Both the position numbers and the translations under genes were made by a program. DNA of 64,000 nt, taken from contig NZ_LXVX01000012.1 in the NCBI RefSeq assembly GCF_001650725.1, positions 454,912 through 518,911 on the forward strand, given 5' to 3'. This DNA comes from Sphingobium sp. TCM1 (lineage in GTDB: Bacteria > Pseudomonadota > Alphaproteobacteria > Sphingomonadales > Sphingomonadaceae). The notes below the pieces were generated by a model, which was not told the DNA's origin, searched no databases, and saw nothing but the letters and a program-made list of their open reading frames with translations. Shown here one piece after another: positions 8,907 through 17,089 of this stretch; positions within the stretch are counted from its first letter, which is position 1, and every line of letters starts with the position of its first letter.

Positions 8907-9377
8907 ATGCCCAAGCATCAAGAGACGCGCCAGCTTCCCTATACCCCCAGGCAGATGTTCGATCTGGTATCGGACGTCGCGGCCTACCCGCAATTCCTGC
9001 CCTGGGTGAGCGCGATCAGGGTTCGCGCCGACAGCGACACGGAAATGGTCGCCGACATGATCGTCGGCTTCAAGGGGGTGAAGGAAAGCTTCACCTCCCG
9101 CGTCCACAAGCACCGTCCCGATCATGTCCGGGTCGATTATCTCGACGGGCCATTGAAGCATCTGCACAATGAATGGCGGTTTCGCGACGACGGGCAGGGC
9201 GGCGTGCTGGTCGATTTCGAAGTGGAGTTCGAATTCAAGAACCGCCTGTTCGAGATGCTCGCCGGGCAGTTCTTCGACAAGGCGCTGCGCAAGATGATCG
9301 GCGCATTCGAGACGCGGGCGGCCGAGCTTTATGCCCCTTCGGGCAACAGCAGTTCCAGCGCGCACAGCGCCGCCTGA
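8907..9377 (+). CDS. COQ10/RatA-like START-domain ubiquinone-binding protein
   Basis: SRPBCC/START-fold protein, 156 aa, like mitochondrial COQ10 and bacterial RatA; likely a ubiquinone chaperone (family-based). The N-terminus RQLPYTPRQMFDLVSDVAAYPQFLPWV is the family signature region (residues about 7-33), with FKGVKESFTSRV and NRLFEMLAGQFFDKALRKMIGAFE at the C-terminal helix. It follows lipA after 7 bp. Its last 49 bp overlap the 3' end of the convergent CinA-type gene (9329-9377), so the final 16 or so residues are encoded opposite another coding region. Confidence 0.88.
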   Translation: MPKHQETRQLPYTPRQMFDLVSDVAAYPQFLPWVSAIRVRADSDTEMVADMIVGFKGVKESFTSRVHKHRPDHVRVDYLDGPLKHLHNEWRFRDDGQGGVLVDFEVEFEFKNRLFEMLAGQFFDKALRKMIGAFETRAAELYAPSGNSSSSAHSAA

Positions 9378-9841
9378 AGGCGGACACCGCCCCGGCCATT
9401 GTCCGCGAAGTGGCGCATGTCGGCCACGACCTTGTCCGGGCTGGCGCCGCGTTCGGCGCGGGCGAAGACGACCGTGCCGACCGGCTTCTGCTCGCTGCCG
9501 CCGCCCGGTCCGGCGATCCCGGTGATGGCGACCGCGACATGGGCATGGCTCTTGTTCAGGGCGCCCTGCGCCATCGCCCAGGCGGTGGCGATGGACACCG
9601 CGCCGAACGTGTCCAGCACATCATGCGAAACTTTCAGAAGTTCTGCCTTCATATCATTGGAATAAGTGATGAAACCGGCTTCGAACACCTCGGACGAGCC
9701 GGCGATTTCGGTGAGCGCCGCCGACACCAGCCCGCCGGTGCAGCTCTCCGCGACGGCGATCGTGCGCCCGGCGCGACGATTGGCGATGATGACCTTTTCG
9801 GCGAGTTCGACCAATTGGGTCGGGAGGACGGTATCGGGCAT
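9329..9841 (-). CDS. pncC: CinA-family nicotinamide-nucleotide amidohydrolase (PncC-type)
   Basis: Deamidates nicotinamide mononucleotide to nicotinate mononucleotide in NAD recycling. It is 170 aa, a stand-alone CinA C-terminal domain. Motifs: IAVAESCTGGLVSAALTEI near residue 27, EVFEAGFITYSNDMKAELL, and VAVAITGIAGPGGGSEQKPVGTV. The start at 9841 (MPDTVLPTQ) is preferred to a 24-residue Pro/Arg-rich upstream extension that lacks conservation. It follows ispDF on the same strand with a 4 bp gap, so the two are probably co-transcribed. Its 3' end overlaps the COQ10-like gene by 49 bp. Confidence 0.92.
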   Translation of the reverse strand: MPDTVLPTQLVELAEKVIIANRRAGRTIAVAESCTGGLVSAALTEIAGSSEVFEAGFITYSNDMKAELLKVSHDVLDTFGAVSIATAWAMAQGALNKSHAHVAVAITGIAGPGGGSEQKPVGTVVFARAERGASPDKVVADMRHFADNGRGGVRLQAALCALELLLPEGA

Positions 9842-9845
9842 GGGA

Positions 9846-11015
9846 TCAGGATAGCGCGGGGAGGGACAGGGTGGCAACAGCCTGCGCGGCGATGCCTTCG
9901 CGCCGGCCGGCAAAGCCCAGCCGCTCGGTCGTCGTCGCCTTGACGCTGACCCGGTCGACCGGCACCGCCAGTATCTCCGCGATCCGCGCGCGCATGGCCT
10001 CGCGATGCGGGCCGATCTTGGGTGCTTCGCAGATGATCGTCAGATCGACATGCTCGATCCGTCCATCCCGCGCCGTCACCCGGTCGCGCGCATAGGCGAG
10101 GAAGCGATCGGACGAAGCGCCGCGCCATTGCGGATCGGATGGCGGGAAATGGCTGCCGATGTCCCCTTCCGCCAGCGCGCCGAGCAGGGCGTCGACAATG
10201 GCATGGAGGGCCACGTCGGCATCGCTGTGCCCGGCCAGGCCGCGATCGTGCGGGACCAATATGCCGCCCAGCCACAATTCCTCGTCAGGGGCCAGCCGAT
10301 GGACGTCATACCCCATGCCGACGCGCGTGGTGCACGCCATCGCCAATCGGGCTTCGGCGCGCGCGAAATCCTGCGGATAGGTCAATTTCTCCAGCCTTTC
10401 ATCGCCTGGCACCATCATGACGTCACGGCCCCACGCTCGTAATATCTGTGCATCGTCGGTGGCTTCCCGCGCATCGTCCCAGGCGCGATGGGCGGCGAGG
10501 ATGGACTCGAAACGGAATGCCTGGGGGGTCTGCACCCTGTGCAGTCCGGCACGATCCACGCCCTGGCCCATCACGCCATCGACACCCCGCACCAGCGTAT
10601 CGGCGACGGGCAGAACAGGGATTGCGCCTTCGTCCTGGTCGAGCGCCGCGAGCAGCCGGTCGATGGCAGCACCGGGCAGGAAGGGGCGGGCCGCGTCGTG
10701 GATCAGCACGATGTCCGCGCCGCCCGCCGCCGCGATCGCCTCCAGCCCCGCGCGGACCGAGCCGCGCCGGCTGTTCGCCCCAGTGACGAAGGCGGCCGCA
10801 CGATCGCCCAGCAGGGCGCGCGCCGTCTCCGCCTGCCCTTCGCCCAGGACGACATGGATGGCGTCAATCCGGCCATGCGCCGCCAGCGCGTCATGGGCGT
10901 GGGCGAGGACGGGCTTGCCCGCGACGATTCGGAATTGCTTCGGGGCATCGCCGCCCGCCCGGTTCCCCTGGCCCGCGGCGACGATCAGGGCGACAATCTT
11001 TCTGCTTGCTGTCAT
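9846..11015 (-). CDS. ispDF: Bifunctional IspD/IspF isoprenoid (MEP pathway) enzyme
   Basis: Fused 2-C-methyl-D-erythritol 4-phosphate cytidylyltransferase and 2,4-cyclodiphosphate synthase, 389 aa. The IspD half (about 1-225) has IVALIVAAGQGNRAGGDAPKQ, VLIHDAARPFLPG and HRVQTPQAF. The IspF half (about 230-389) has RVGMGYDVHRLAPDE, GHSDADVALHAIVDALLGA, GDIGSHFPPSDPQWRG and the C-terminal SVKATTTERLGFAGRREGI. The fusion is common in alphaproteobacteria. The start at 11015 (MTASRKIVAL) is chosen because the upstream extension is Arg-rich and unconserved. It is divergent from dusB with 133 bp between starts. Confidence 0.97.
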   Translation of the reverse strand: MTASRKIVALIVAAGQGNRAGGDAPKQFRIVAGKPVLAHAHDALAAHGRIDAIHVVLGEGQAETARALLGDRAAAFVTGANSRRGSVRAGLEAIAAAGGADIVLIHDAARPFLPGAAIDRLLAALDQDEGAIPVLPVADTLVRGVDGVMGQGVDRAGLHRVQTPQAFRFESILAAHRAWDDAREATDDAQILRAWGRDVMMVPGDERLEKLTYPQDFARAEARLAMACTTRVGMGYDVHRLAPDEELWLGGILVPHDRGLAGHSDADVALHAIVDALLGALAEGDIGSHFPPSDPQWRGASSDRFLAYARDRVTARDGRIEHVDLTIICEAPKIGPHREAMRARIAEILAVPVDRVSVKATTTERLGFAGRREGIAAQAVATLSLPALS

Positions 11016-11112
11016 GCGCGGCGCATAGCGGGTCGCGCGGCGGACTGAAAGGGGCGGCGCCATGGACCCGTCTTGTCCGCGCCTTGCCGCCGGACGCGAT
11101 TTCCGCTAAAGG

Positions 11113-11135
11113 CTGCCTGTTTTTTAGGCAGTTTT
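11113..11135 (+). promoter_or_regulatory. Hairpin with U-tract in the dusB leader (possible attenuator)
   Basis: CTGCCT (11113-11118) pairs with AGGCAG (11126-11131) around a U-rich 7-base loop (GTTTTTT) and is followed by TTTT (11132-11135), only 13 bases before the dusB ATG. It resembles a weak intrinsic terminator placed where a leader would be attenuated. It could also be an operator-like DNA palindrome. No upstream plus-strand gene exists that it would otherwise terminate. Confidence 0.35.
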
Positions 11136-11148
11136 CCCAAAGTAGATC

Positions 11149-12171
11149 ATGCACAGGCTTTCTCCCATCGCCATCGGTCCGGTAACGATCGACATGCCGG
11201 TCGTGCTGGCGCCGATGACCGGCGTCACCGACATGCCCTTCCGCACGCTGGTCCGACGCTACGGATCGGGCCTCAACGTCACTGAGATGATCGCATCCGC
11301 AGCGATGATCCGCGAGACGCGCCAGTCGTTGCAGAAGGCCGCCTGGCATCCGCTGGAGGAACCGGTGTCGATGCAGCTGGCGGGATGTTCGCCGACCGAA
11401 ATGGCGGAGGCGGCCAAGCTCAACGCCGATCGCGGTGCGGCGATCATCGACATCAACATGGGCTGCCCGGTCAAGAAGGTCGTCAATGGCGATGCCGGTA
11501 GCGCGCTGATGCGCGACCTGCCGCTGGCCGCCGCGCTCATCAAGGCAACGGTCGAGGCAGTCGACGTTCCCGTCACCGTCAAGATGCGGATGGGCTGGGA
11601 TCATTCGAGCCTCAACGCCCCCGAACTCGCCCATATCGCCGAGGATCTGGGCGCGCAGCTCATCACCGTCCACGGCCGCACCCGGTGCCAGATGTACAAG
11701 GGCAGCGCCGACTGGGCGTTCGTCCGCTCGGTCAAGGATGCGGTCAAGCTGCCGGTGATCGTCAATGGCGACATCTGCTCCATCGAAGATGCCGACACGG
11801 CGCTGGAGCAGAGCGGCGCGGATGGCGTCATGATCGGGCGGGGGGCTTATGGCCGCCCGTGGCTGATCGGCCAGGTCATGGCTTGGCTGACCGACGGCAC
11901 CCGCATCCCCGATCCGACGCTGGCGGAACAATATCAGGCGATCATCGGGCATTATCATGCAATGCTCGACCATTATGACAGCTATACCGGCGTCAACATG
12001 GCCCGCAAGCATATCGGCTGGTACACCAAGGGGCTGCCCGGATCGGCCGAGTTTCGCCACAGCGTCAACCAGGAACCGGACGCGAAGACCGTGCTGGACA
12101 TGCTCGCCCGCTTCTATGAGCCGCTGATCGCCACCGGCCTCCACCCCGCGGAGCTGCGCAGGGCTGCATGA
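11149..12171 (+). CDS. dusB: tRNA-dihydrouridine synthase B (NifR3)
   Basis: FMN- and NADPH-dependent enzyme reducing uridines in the tRNA D-loop. It is 340 aa. Motifs: [20 protein letters not shown] at the start of the TIM barrel, [33 protein letters not shown] with the catalytic Cys, [17 protein letters not shown] and [15 protein letters not shown]. As in many alphaproteobacteria it is the first gene of the ntrBC operon; its stop overlaps the ntrB start (ATGA). A hairpin with a U-tract lies just before its start codon. Confidence 0.96.
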   Translation: MHRLSPIAIGPVTIDMPVVLAPMTGVTDMPFRTLVRRYGSGLNVTEMIASAAMIRETRQSLQKAAWHPLEEPVSMQLAGCSPTEMAEAAKLNADRGAAIIDINMGCPVKKVVNGDAGSALMRDLPLAAALIKATVEAVDVPVTVKMRMGWDHSSLNAPELAHIAEDLGAQLITVHGRTRCQMYKGSADWAFVRSVKDAVKLPVIVNGDICSIEDADTALEQSGADGVMIGRGAYGRPWLIGQVMAWLTDGTRIPDPTLAEQYQAIIGHYHAMLDHYDSYTGVNMARKHIGWYTKGLPGSAEFRHSVNQEPDAKTVLDMLARFYEPLIATGLHPAELRRAA

Positions 12172-13277
12172 ACGGGGCGATGACGTCCGTCCCGCCGCTT
12201 CGCGTGCAGCAGGACGGACCCTCACTGGCCGAACAGATGACCGCGCTGCCCGTGGCGACGCTGGTGGTGAAACCCGACAACAGCATCGCGGACGCCAATG
12301 TCCGCGCTGAAACCCTGCTCAACATGGCACGCTCTGCGATCATCGGCAGCGATGTGGCGCGCACCATCCGGATCGCGGAAGCGGGCGCCCGCTTCGACAT
12401 CTGGCATAACAACAAGCCGATTGCGGCCTATGACATCAAGGTCCATGCCGGCCGCACCGCGGAAATGGAGGTCGACCTGATGATCGCGCCGATCGTCGAT
12501 CATGACGGCTGGCGCGTGGTGTCCCTCCATGCCCAGAGCCAGGCGCGCAAGATCGGCCATCGCGGCTCGTCGGGCGGGGCCCGGTCCGCCATGGGCGCCG
12601 CGGCGATCCTGGCGCATGAGATCAAGAACCCGCTGTCGGGCATTCGTGGCGCGGCCCAACTGCTCGAATCCAGCCATGGCGGACGGGATGCGGCGCTGAC
12701 GCAGCTCATCTGCAACGAAGTGGACCGGATCGCCGCTTTGATCGACCGGATGCAGGATTTCACCACCGACCGGACATTGGAATGCCGGCCCGGCAACATC
12801 TATCCGCTGATCGATCGCGCGGCCGGGATCGCGGCCGCAGGATTTGCAAGAAATATAAGAATCATAAAGCATTATGATCCATCATTGCCATTCGCCAATA
12901 TCAATGAGGATGCGCTGGTGCAGGTGATGATCAACCTGCTCAAGAACGCGGCCGAAGCGCTGGAGCATGTCGCCAAGCCGCGCATCCGGGTCGAGACTGC
13001 CTTCCGCCATGGCGTGTCGGTCGTGGTCGGCGGCGGCAAGGGCAGCGCCGTCCTGCCGATCGAAATCGTCGTGATCGACAATGGACCGGGTGTGCCGGAG
13101 CATATCCTGGACCATCTGTTCAATCCGTTCATCACCGGCAAGCGCGACGGGCAGGGGCTGGGGCTGGCGCTGGTCGACAAATTGGTGCGCGACATGAGCG
13201 GATTCGTTCAATATTCGCGTGACGCCGAGGCGGGCGAATCGACCTTTCGCATCCTCCTGCCCATGGGGATGGCATGA
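12168..13277 (+). CDS. ntrB: Nitrogen regulation sensor histidine kinase NtrB
   Basis: Cytoplasmic PII-responsive kinase/phosphatase that controls NtrC. It is 369 aa with no membrane segments. There is an N-terminal PAS domain (about 20-130), HisKA with [12 protein letters not shown] (phospho-acceptor His150), and a HATPase domain with [12 protein letters not shown] (N-box), [18 protein letters not shown] (G1/F box) and [13 protein letters not shown] (G2). The start overlaps the dusB stop by 4 bp, and the stop overlaps ntrC by 4 bp, so all three are translationally coupled. Confidence 0.96.
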   Translation: MNGAMTSVPPLRVQQDGPSLAEQMTALPVATLVVKPDNSIADANVRAETLLNMARSAIIGSDVARTIRIAEAGARFDIWHNNKPIAAYDIKVHAGRTAEMEVDLMIAPIVDHDGWRVVSLHAQSQARKIGHRGSSGGARSAMGAAAILAHEIKNPLSGIRGAAQLLESSHGGRDAALTQLICNEVDRIAALIDRMQDFTTDRTLECRPGNIYPLIDRAAGIAAAGFARNIRIIKHYDPSLPFANINEDALVQVMINLLKNAAEALEHVAKPRIRVETAFRHGVSVVVGGGKGSAVLPIEIVVIDNGPGVPEHILDHLFNPFITGKRDGQGLGLALVDKLVRDMSGFVQYSRDAEAGESTFRILLPMGMA

Positions 13278-14722
13278 TGGCCGTGACGGGCACGATCCTG
13301 GTCGTGGACGACGATCCCGCCATCTGCGTGGTGGTGGGCGAGGCGCTGCGGCGGCAGGGGCACAAGGTCAAGACCGCAGCCTCCATCCGCGAGCGGTCCG
13401 CGCTGATGGACAGTTTCGCGCCTGATGTTCTGATTACCGATGTCATGCTGCCCGATGGCGACGGGCTGGACGGCGTGGCCGAGATTCTGGCGAACAGGCC
13501 GGAACTGAGTGTGATCATCCTGTCGGCGCAGAATACGCTGAACACCGCAATCCGCGCGACCGAGAAGGGCGCGTTTGAATATCTGCCTAAACCCTTCGAT
13601 CTCAACGAACTGACCCGCGCCGTCGCCGATGCGCTGGGGATGCGGCACAGCGCGGAGGAAGCGGACGGAGAGGGCGGCCTGCCCCATGACGGCCTGCCGC
13701 TGGTCGGCCGTTCGCCGGCGATGCAGGAAGTGTATCGGACGATCGCCCGCGTATTGTCCAACGACCTGTCCATCCTGGTGCTGGGCGAATCGGGGACGGG
13801 CAAGGAACTGGTGGCCGAAGCGATTCACAGCCTGGGCCAGCGCCGCACCAAGCCATTCGTGGCGATCAACATGGCGGCCATTCCGCGCGAGCTGATCGAA
13901 GCAGAACTATTTGGTTATGAGAAAGGAGCGTTCACCGGCGCGCACGCCCGGACCGCCGGAAAGTTCGAACAGGCGCAGGGCGGCACGCTGTTCCTGGACG
14001 AGATCGGCGACATGCCGATGGAGGCGCAGACTCGCTTGTTGCGCGTGCTCCAGTCGGGCGAGGTCACGACGGTCGGCGGGTCGAAGCCGGTGCGGGTCAA
14101 TGTCCGCATCATCGCCGCCACAAACAAGGATCTGCCGCTGCTCATCGAGGATGGCCGCTTCCGTCAGGATCTTTATTATCGCCTGAATGTCGTGCCCATC
14201 GCGCTGCCGGCGCTGCGCGAGCGGCGCGAGGACGTGATCCTGTTGGCGCGCCATTTCCTGGAGCGTGCGGCGCAGGAGGGGCTGCCGCGCAAGACGCTCT
14301 CGGACGATGCGGCGCAATTGCTGATGGCCTGGCACTGGCCGGGTAATGTGCGCGAGTTGCAGAACATGATGCAGCGCCTGTCGGTGCTCACCCGCGAAAA
14401 CGTCATTACCGGCGAGATGCTGCGGAACATGCTGCCGATCGACGCCGTGCCGGCAGACTATGCCGCACCCGCCGACCTGCTGGTTAATGCCGTGCGCGAC
14501 TGGGCGAAGCGGCAACTGGGCGTGGGCATTGGCCAGCCCCAACGTAGCCTGTATGACGATCTGCTGGCGGTGATCGAGCCGGTCCTGCTGGAGGAGGTTC
14601 TCTCCAGTGTCGATGGCAACCAGATCCGCGCGGCGGCCCTGCTGGGGATCAACCGCAATACGTTGCGCAAGAAGTTGACCGACCATGGCCTGGACCCTCT
14701 CCAGCTGCGGCTGGGGGATTGA
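13274..14722 (+). CDS. ntrC: Nitrogen regulation response regulator NtrC (sigma-54 activator)
   Basis: Enhancer-binding protein activating sigma-54 promoters for nitrogen assimilation when phosphorylated by NtrB. It is 482 aa. The receiver domain (1-125) has phospho-acceptor Asp56 in LITDVMLPDGDG. The AAA+ domain has Walker A GESGTGKE, an intact GAFTGA loop (ELFGYEKGAFTGAHAR, around residue 218), Walker B TLFLDEIGDMP and the R-finger region. A Fis-type HTH lies at the C-terminus (GNQIRAAALLGINRNTLRKK). Two adjacent ATGs exist (13274 and 13277); the first gives the ATGA overlap with ntrB. Confidence 0.97.
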   Translation: MMAVTGTILVVDDDPAICVVVGEALRRQGHKVKTAASIRERSALMDSFAPDVLITDVMLPDGDGLDGVAEILANRPELSVIILSAQNTLNTAIRATEKGAFEYLPKPFDLNELTRAVADALGMRHSAEEADGEGGLPHDGLPLVGRSPAMQEVYRTIARVLSNDLSILVLGESGTGKELVAEAIHSLGQRRTKPFVAINMAAIPRELIEAELFGYEKGAFTGAHARTAGKFEQAQGGTLFLDEIGDMPMEAQTRLLRVLQSGEVTTVGGSKPVRVNVRIIAATNKDLPLLIEDGRFRQDLYYRLNVVPIALPALRERREDVILLARHFLERAAQEGLPRKTLSDDAAQLLMAWHWPGNVRELQNMMQRLSVLTRENVITGEMLRNMLPIDAVPADYAAPADLLVNAVRDWAKRQLGVGIGQPQRSLYDDLLAVIEPVLLEEVLSSVDGNQIRAAALLGINRNTLRKKLTDHGLDPLQLRLGD

Positions 14723-14833
14723 CGGGATTTCGGTGGCAAATCGGGACGAAATGACGACCTGCATCGACCAGCGACATGGCTTGTCCCAAATACTGTGTTT
14801 GAACGGGCACGGGCTTGTTGTAACAAAGCCACT

Positions 14834-17089
14834 ATGACCGGCGCGACTACCCTTCGCAGGCGGGCCTCCGCATGGCGGAGGCACTTGCCGCCCTTCCTGC
14901 GCAAGGGCCGCCTGGCGCCGCTGGTGGAGGGCGTCACCTTGGCGCTTTTCCTCGGAATGGCAGGTCTGACCTATCATCTCCTGTCGGGCAGTCGCGAATC
15001 CTACACATTGCTGACACCGCCGATCGTGGCGTTGCTGCTGGTGGCGAATCTGGTGCCGGCGATCGCCCTGCTGGTTCTTCTCGGGCGACGCGTGGCCAAG
15101 CGTCGTGCGGCCCAGTCGGCGATCGGCAGCGACGGGCAGTTGCACGTTCGCCTGGTCGCGATCTTTTCGATCGTGGCCAGCGTGCCGATGCTGCTGGTCG
15201 TGATCTTCGCCTCGCTGTTGTTTCAATATGGCGTGCAATTCTGGTTCTCGGACAGCGCGCGCGGCATGTTGCAGAATGCCAGTGACCTGGCGCGCGGCTA
15301 TTATGAGCAGAATTTGCGCGAAGTGCGGGACGAAACGCTGACCATGGCGGGTGACCTGCGTGACTATCTCAACCAGTCGGAAGTCTCCAGCCCGCGCTTC
15401 GCCGAAGGCTATATCTACCAGGTCGTCACCCGCAAGCTGAACCGGTCCGCGATCATCGAGGTCGGCAAGGACGGCATCGCCCGCACTGCGGCGACCGTCG
15501 ATCCGGAAAATCGTCCCGCGTCGGAAATGCTCTCGCCCGAAGCGGTGAAGCGGCTGGCGGCCGGCGAGGATATCGTGGTCCAGGCCCGCCCCAACCAGGT
15601 CGAGGCGGTGACGCTGCTCTATCCCAATTCCAAAATCTATCTCTACGCCACCCGCAATGCCGGCACCTCTTCGTTCAGCAATGTGACGCAGGCGCAGAAG
15701 GTGCTGGCCGATTATGACATCTTCTCGGCTCAGTCACGCGCGCTCCAGTTGCGGTTCAACATCGCCCTGTTCGTCGGTTCGCTGCTGCTGGTGGGAATTG
15801 CGGTCTACATCGCGCTCGCGGTCGCCGACTGGATGGTGCGCCCGGTCAACGAACTGGTGACGGCGGCGCGGCGCATCACCGCGGGCGACCTGTCGGCGCG
15901 CGTCACCAGTCCGCAGAGCCGGGACGAGATCGGCACACTGGCGGCCGCATTCAATCGCATGACCCAGCGGCTGGAGGCCCAGACCGGCGCCCTGGTCGCG
16001 GCCAACAGCCAGCTGGACGAACGCCGCGCCTTCATCGAGGCGATCTTGTCGGGCGTCAGCGCAGGGGTGCTGTCGGTCGATCTCCAGGGCGTGATCCTGC
16101 TGCTCAACAGCTCCGCCGCCGCGATCCTGGTCGAGGAGGGGGATGATCCGGTCGGTCGCCCGCTGGCGGACGTGTCGCCCGAACTGGCGGAGTTCGTCGA
16201 ATCCGAGGAAGCGGCTGGCATCGTCCAGGTGCGCGCCCATGGTGATCTGCGCACGCTGGCCGTCAAGCTCGCGCAGGACGCGTCGCGCCATATCCTGACC
16301 TTCGACGACATCACCCAGCAGCTGTCCGACCAGCGCCGCGCCGCATGGTCCGACGTTGCGCGCCGCATCGCCCATGAGATCAAGAATCCGCTGACGCCGA
16401 TCCAGCTCGCCGCCGAGCGGCTCCAGCGCCGTTATGCCGATGAAATCACGAGCGACAAGGCGACCTTCACCCGCCTGACCGGCACGATCGTGCGGCAGGT
16501 GGGCGATCTGCGTCGGATCGTCGACGAATTTTCGTCCTTCGCGCGGATGCCCAAGCCGGTGTTCCGGCGCGAGGCGATCGGCGACATCGCCCGTCATGCG
16601 CTGTTCCTGCACGAGGTGGCGCACCCCGACATCCGTTTCGAATATTCGGCGGATGCCGAGGAAATGGACCTGGTCTGCGATCGGCGCCAGCTGGGCCAGG
16701 CGCTGACGAATATTGTCAAGAATGCAGTGGAAGCCATTGAACCAAAAACGGTTCCGGACGAAGGAGGGCCGCGTGGCCATGTCCGGATGCGGCTCATGCG
16801 GGACGGAGACGACCTGTTGATCAGCGTGCGGGACGACGGCATCGGCCTGCCGCCCGAACGCGAACGAATATTGGAACCCTATATGACGACGCGGTCCAAG
16901 GGGACGGGTCTTGGCCTGGCGATCGTCAAGAAGATTGTCGAGGAGCATCTGGGAGAGATCCGCTTCGACGATGCCGAAGGTGGCGGCGCGTGCGTGACCC
17001 TGCGGTTCGCCGCCGGCGCGCTGGAAAAACTGGAAGAAGGGCAGGTGATAACCCTGCCCAAAGGAAAAGTGACGGCCAATGGCGCTTGA
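14834..17089 (+). CDS. ntrY: Nitrogen/redox sensor histidine kinase NtrY
   Basis: Membrane-bound kinase partner of NtrX, 751 aa from the ATG at 14834 (a GTG at 14795 would add 13 residues). N-terminal transmembrane helices include VTLALFLGMAGLTYHLL, PPIVALLLVANLVPAIALLVLL and VAIFSIVASVPMLLVVIF. A periplasmic sensor region of about 120 residues follows, then another helix (FNIALFVGSLLLVGIAVYIA). Next come HAMP (about 320-375), PAS (about 390-490), HisKA with [15 protein letters not shown] (His514), and HATPase with NIVKNAVEAIEP, RDDGIGLPPERERILEPYM and GTGLGLAIVKKI. An imperfect inverted repeat GGCTTGTT-GT-AACAAAGCC lies at 14812-14830 just before the start. It overlaps ntrX by 11 bp. Confidence 0.95.
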   Translation: MTGATTLRRRASAWRRHLPPFLRKGRLAPLVEGVTLALFLGMAGLTYHLLSGSRESYTLLTPPIVALLLVANLVPAIALLVLLGRRVAKRRAAQSAIGSDGQLHVRLVAIFSIVASVPMLLVVIFASLLFQYGVQFWFSDSARGMLQNASDLARGYYEQNLREVRDETLTMAGDLRDYLNQSEVSSPRFAEGYIYQVVTRKLNRSAIIEVGKDGIARTAATVDPENRPASEMLSPEAVKRLAAGEDIVVQARPNQVEAVTLLYPNSKIYLYATRNAGTSSFSNVTQAQKVLADYDIFSAQSRALQLRFNIALFVGSLLLVGIAVYIALAVADWMVRPVNELVTAARRITAGDLSARVTSPQSRDEIGTLAAAFNRMTQRLEAQTGALVAANSQLDERRAFIEAILSGVSAGVLSVDLQGVILLLNSSAAAILVEEGDDPVGRPLADVSPELAEFVESEEAAGIVQVRAHGDLRTLAVKLAQDASRHILTFDDITQQLSDQRRAAWSDVARRIAHEIKNPLTPIQLAAERLQRRYADEITSDKATFTRLTGTIVRQVGDLRRIVDEFSSFARMPKPVFRREAIGDIARHALFLHEVAHPDIRFEYSADAEEMDLVCDRRQLGQALTNIVKNAVEAIEPKTVPDEGGPRGHVRMRLMRDGDDLLISVRDDGIGLPPERERILEPYMTTRSKGTGLGLAIVKKIVEEHLGEIRFDDAEGGGACVTLRFAAGALEKLEEGQVITLPKGKVTANGA

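Noticed and set aside
7253..8914. A 553-codon minus-strand frame fusing an unknown N-terminus to carbonic anhydrase
   Set aside because: Only the part downstream of 7891 matches a family; the rest is antisense to lipA.
14790..14834. Possible sigma-54 promoter before ntrY (GGGCAC...TTGT)
   Set aside because: The invariant GC at -12 is missing at the required spacing.
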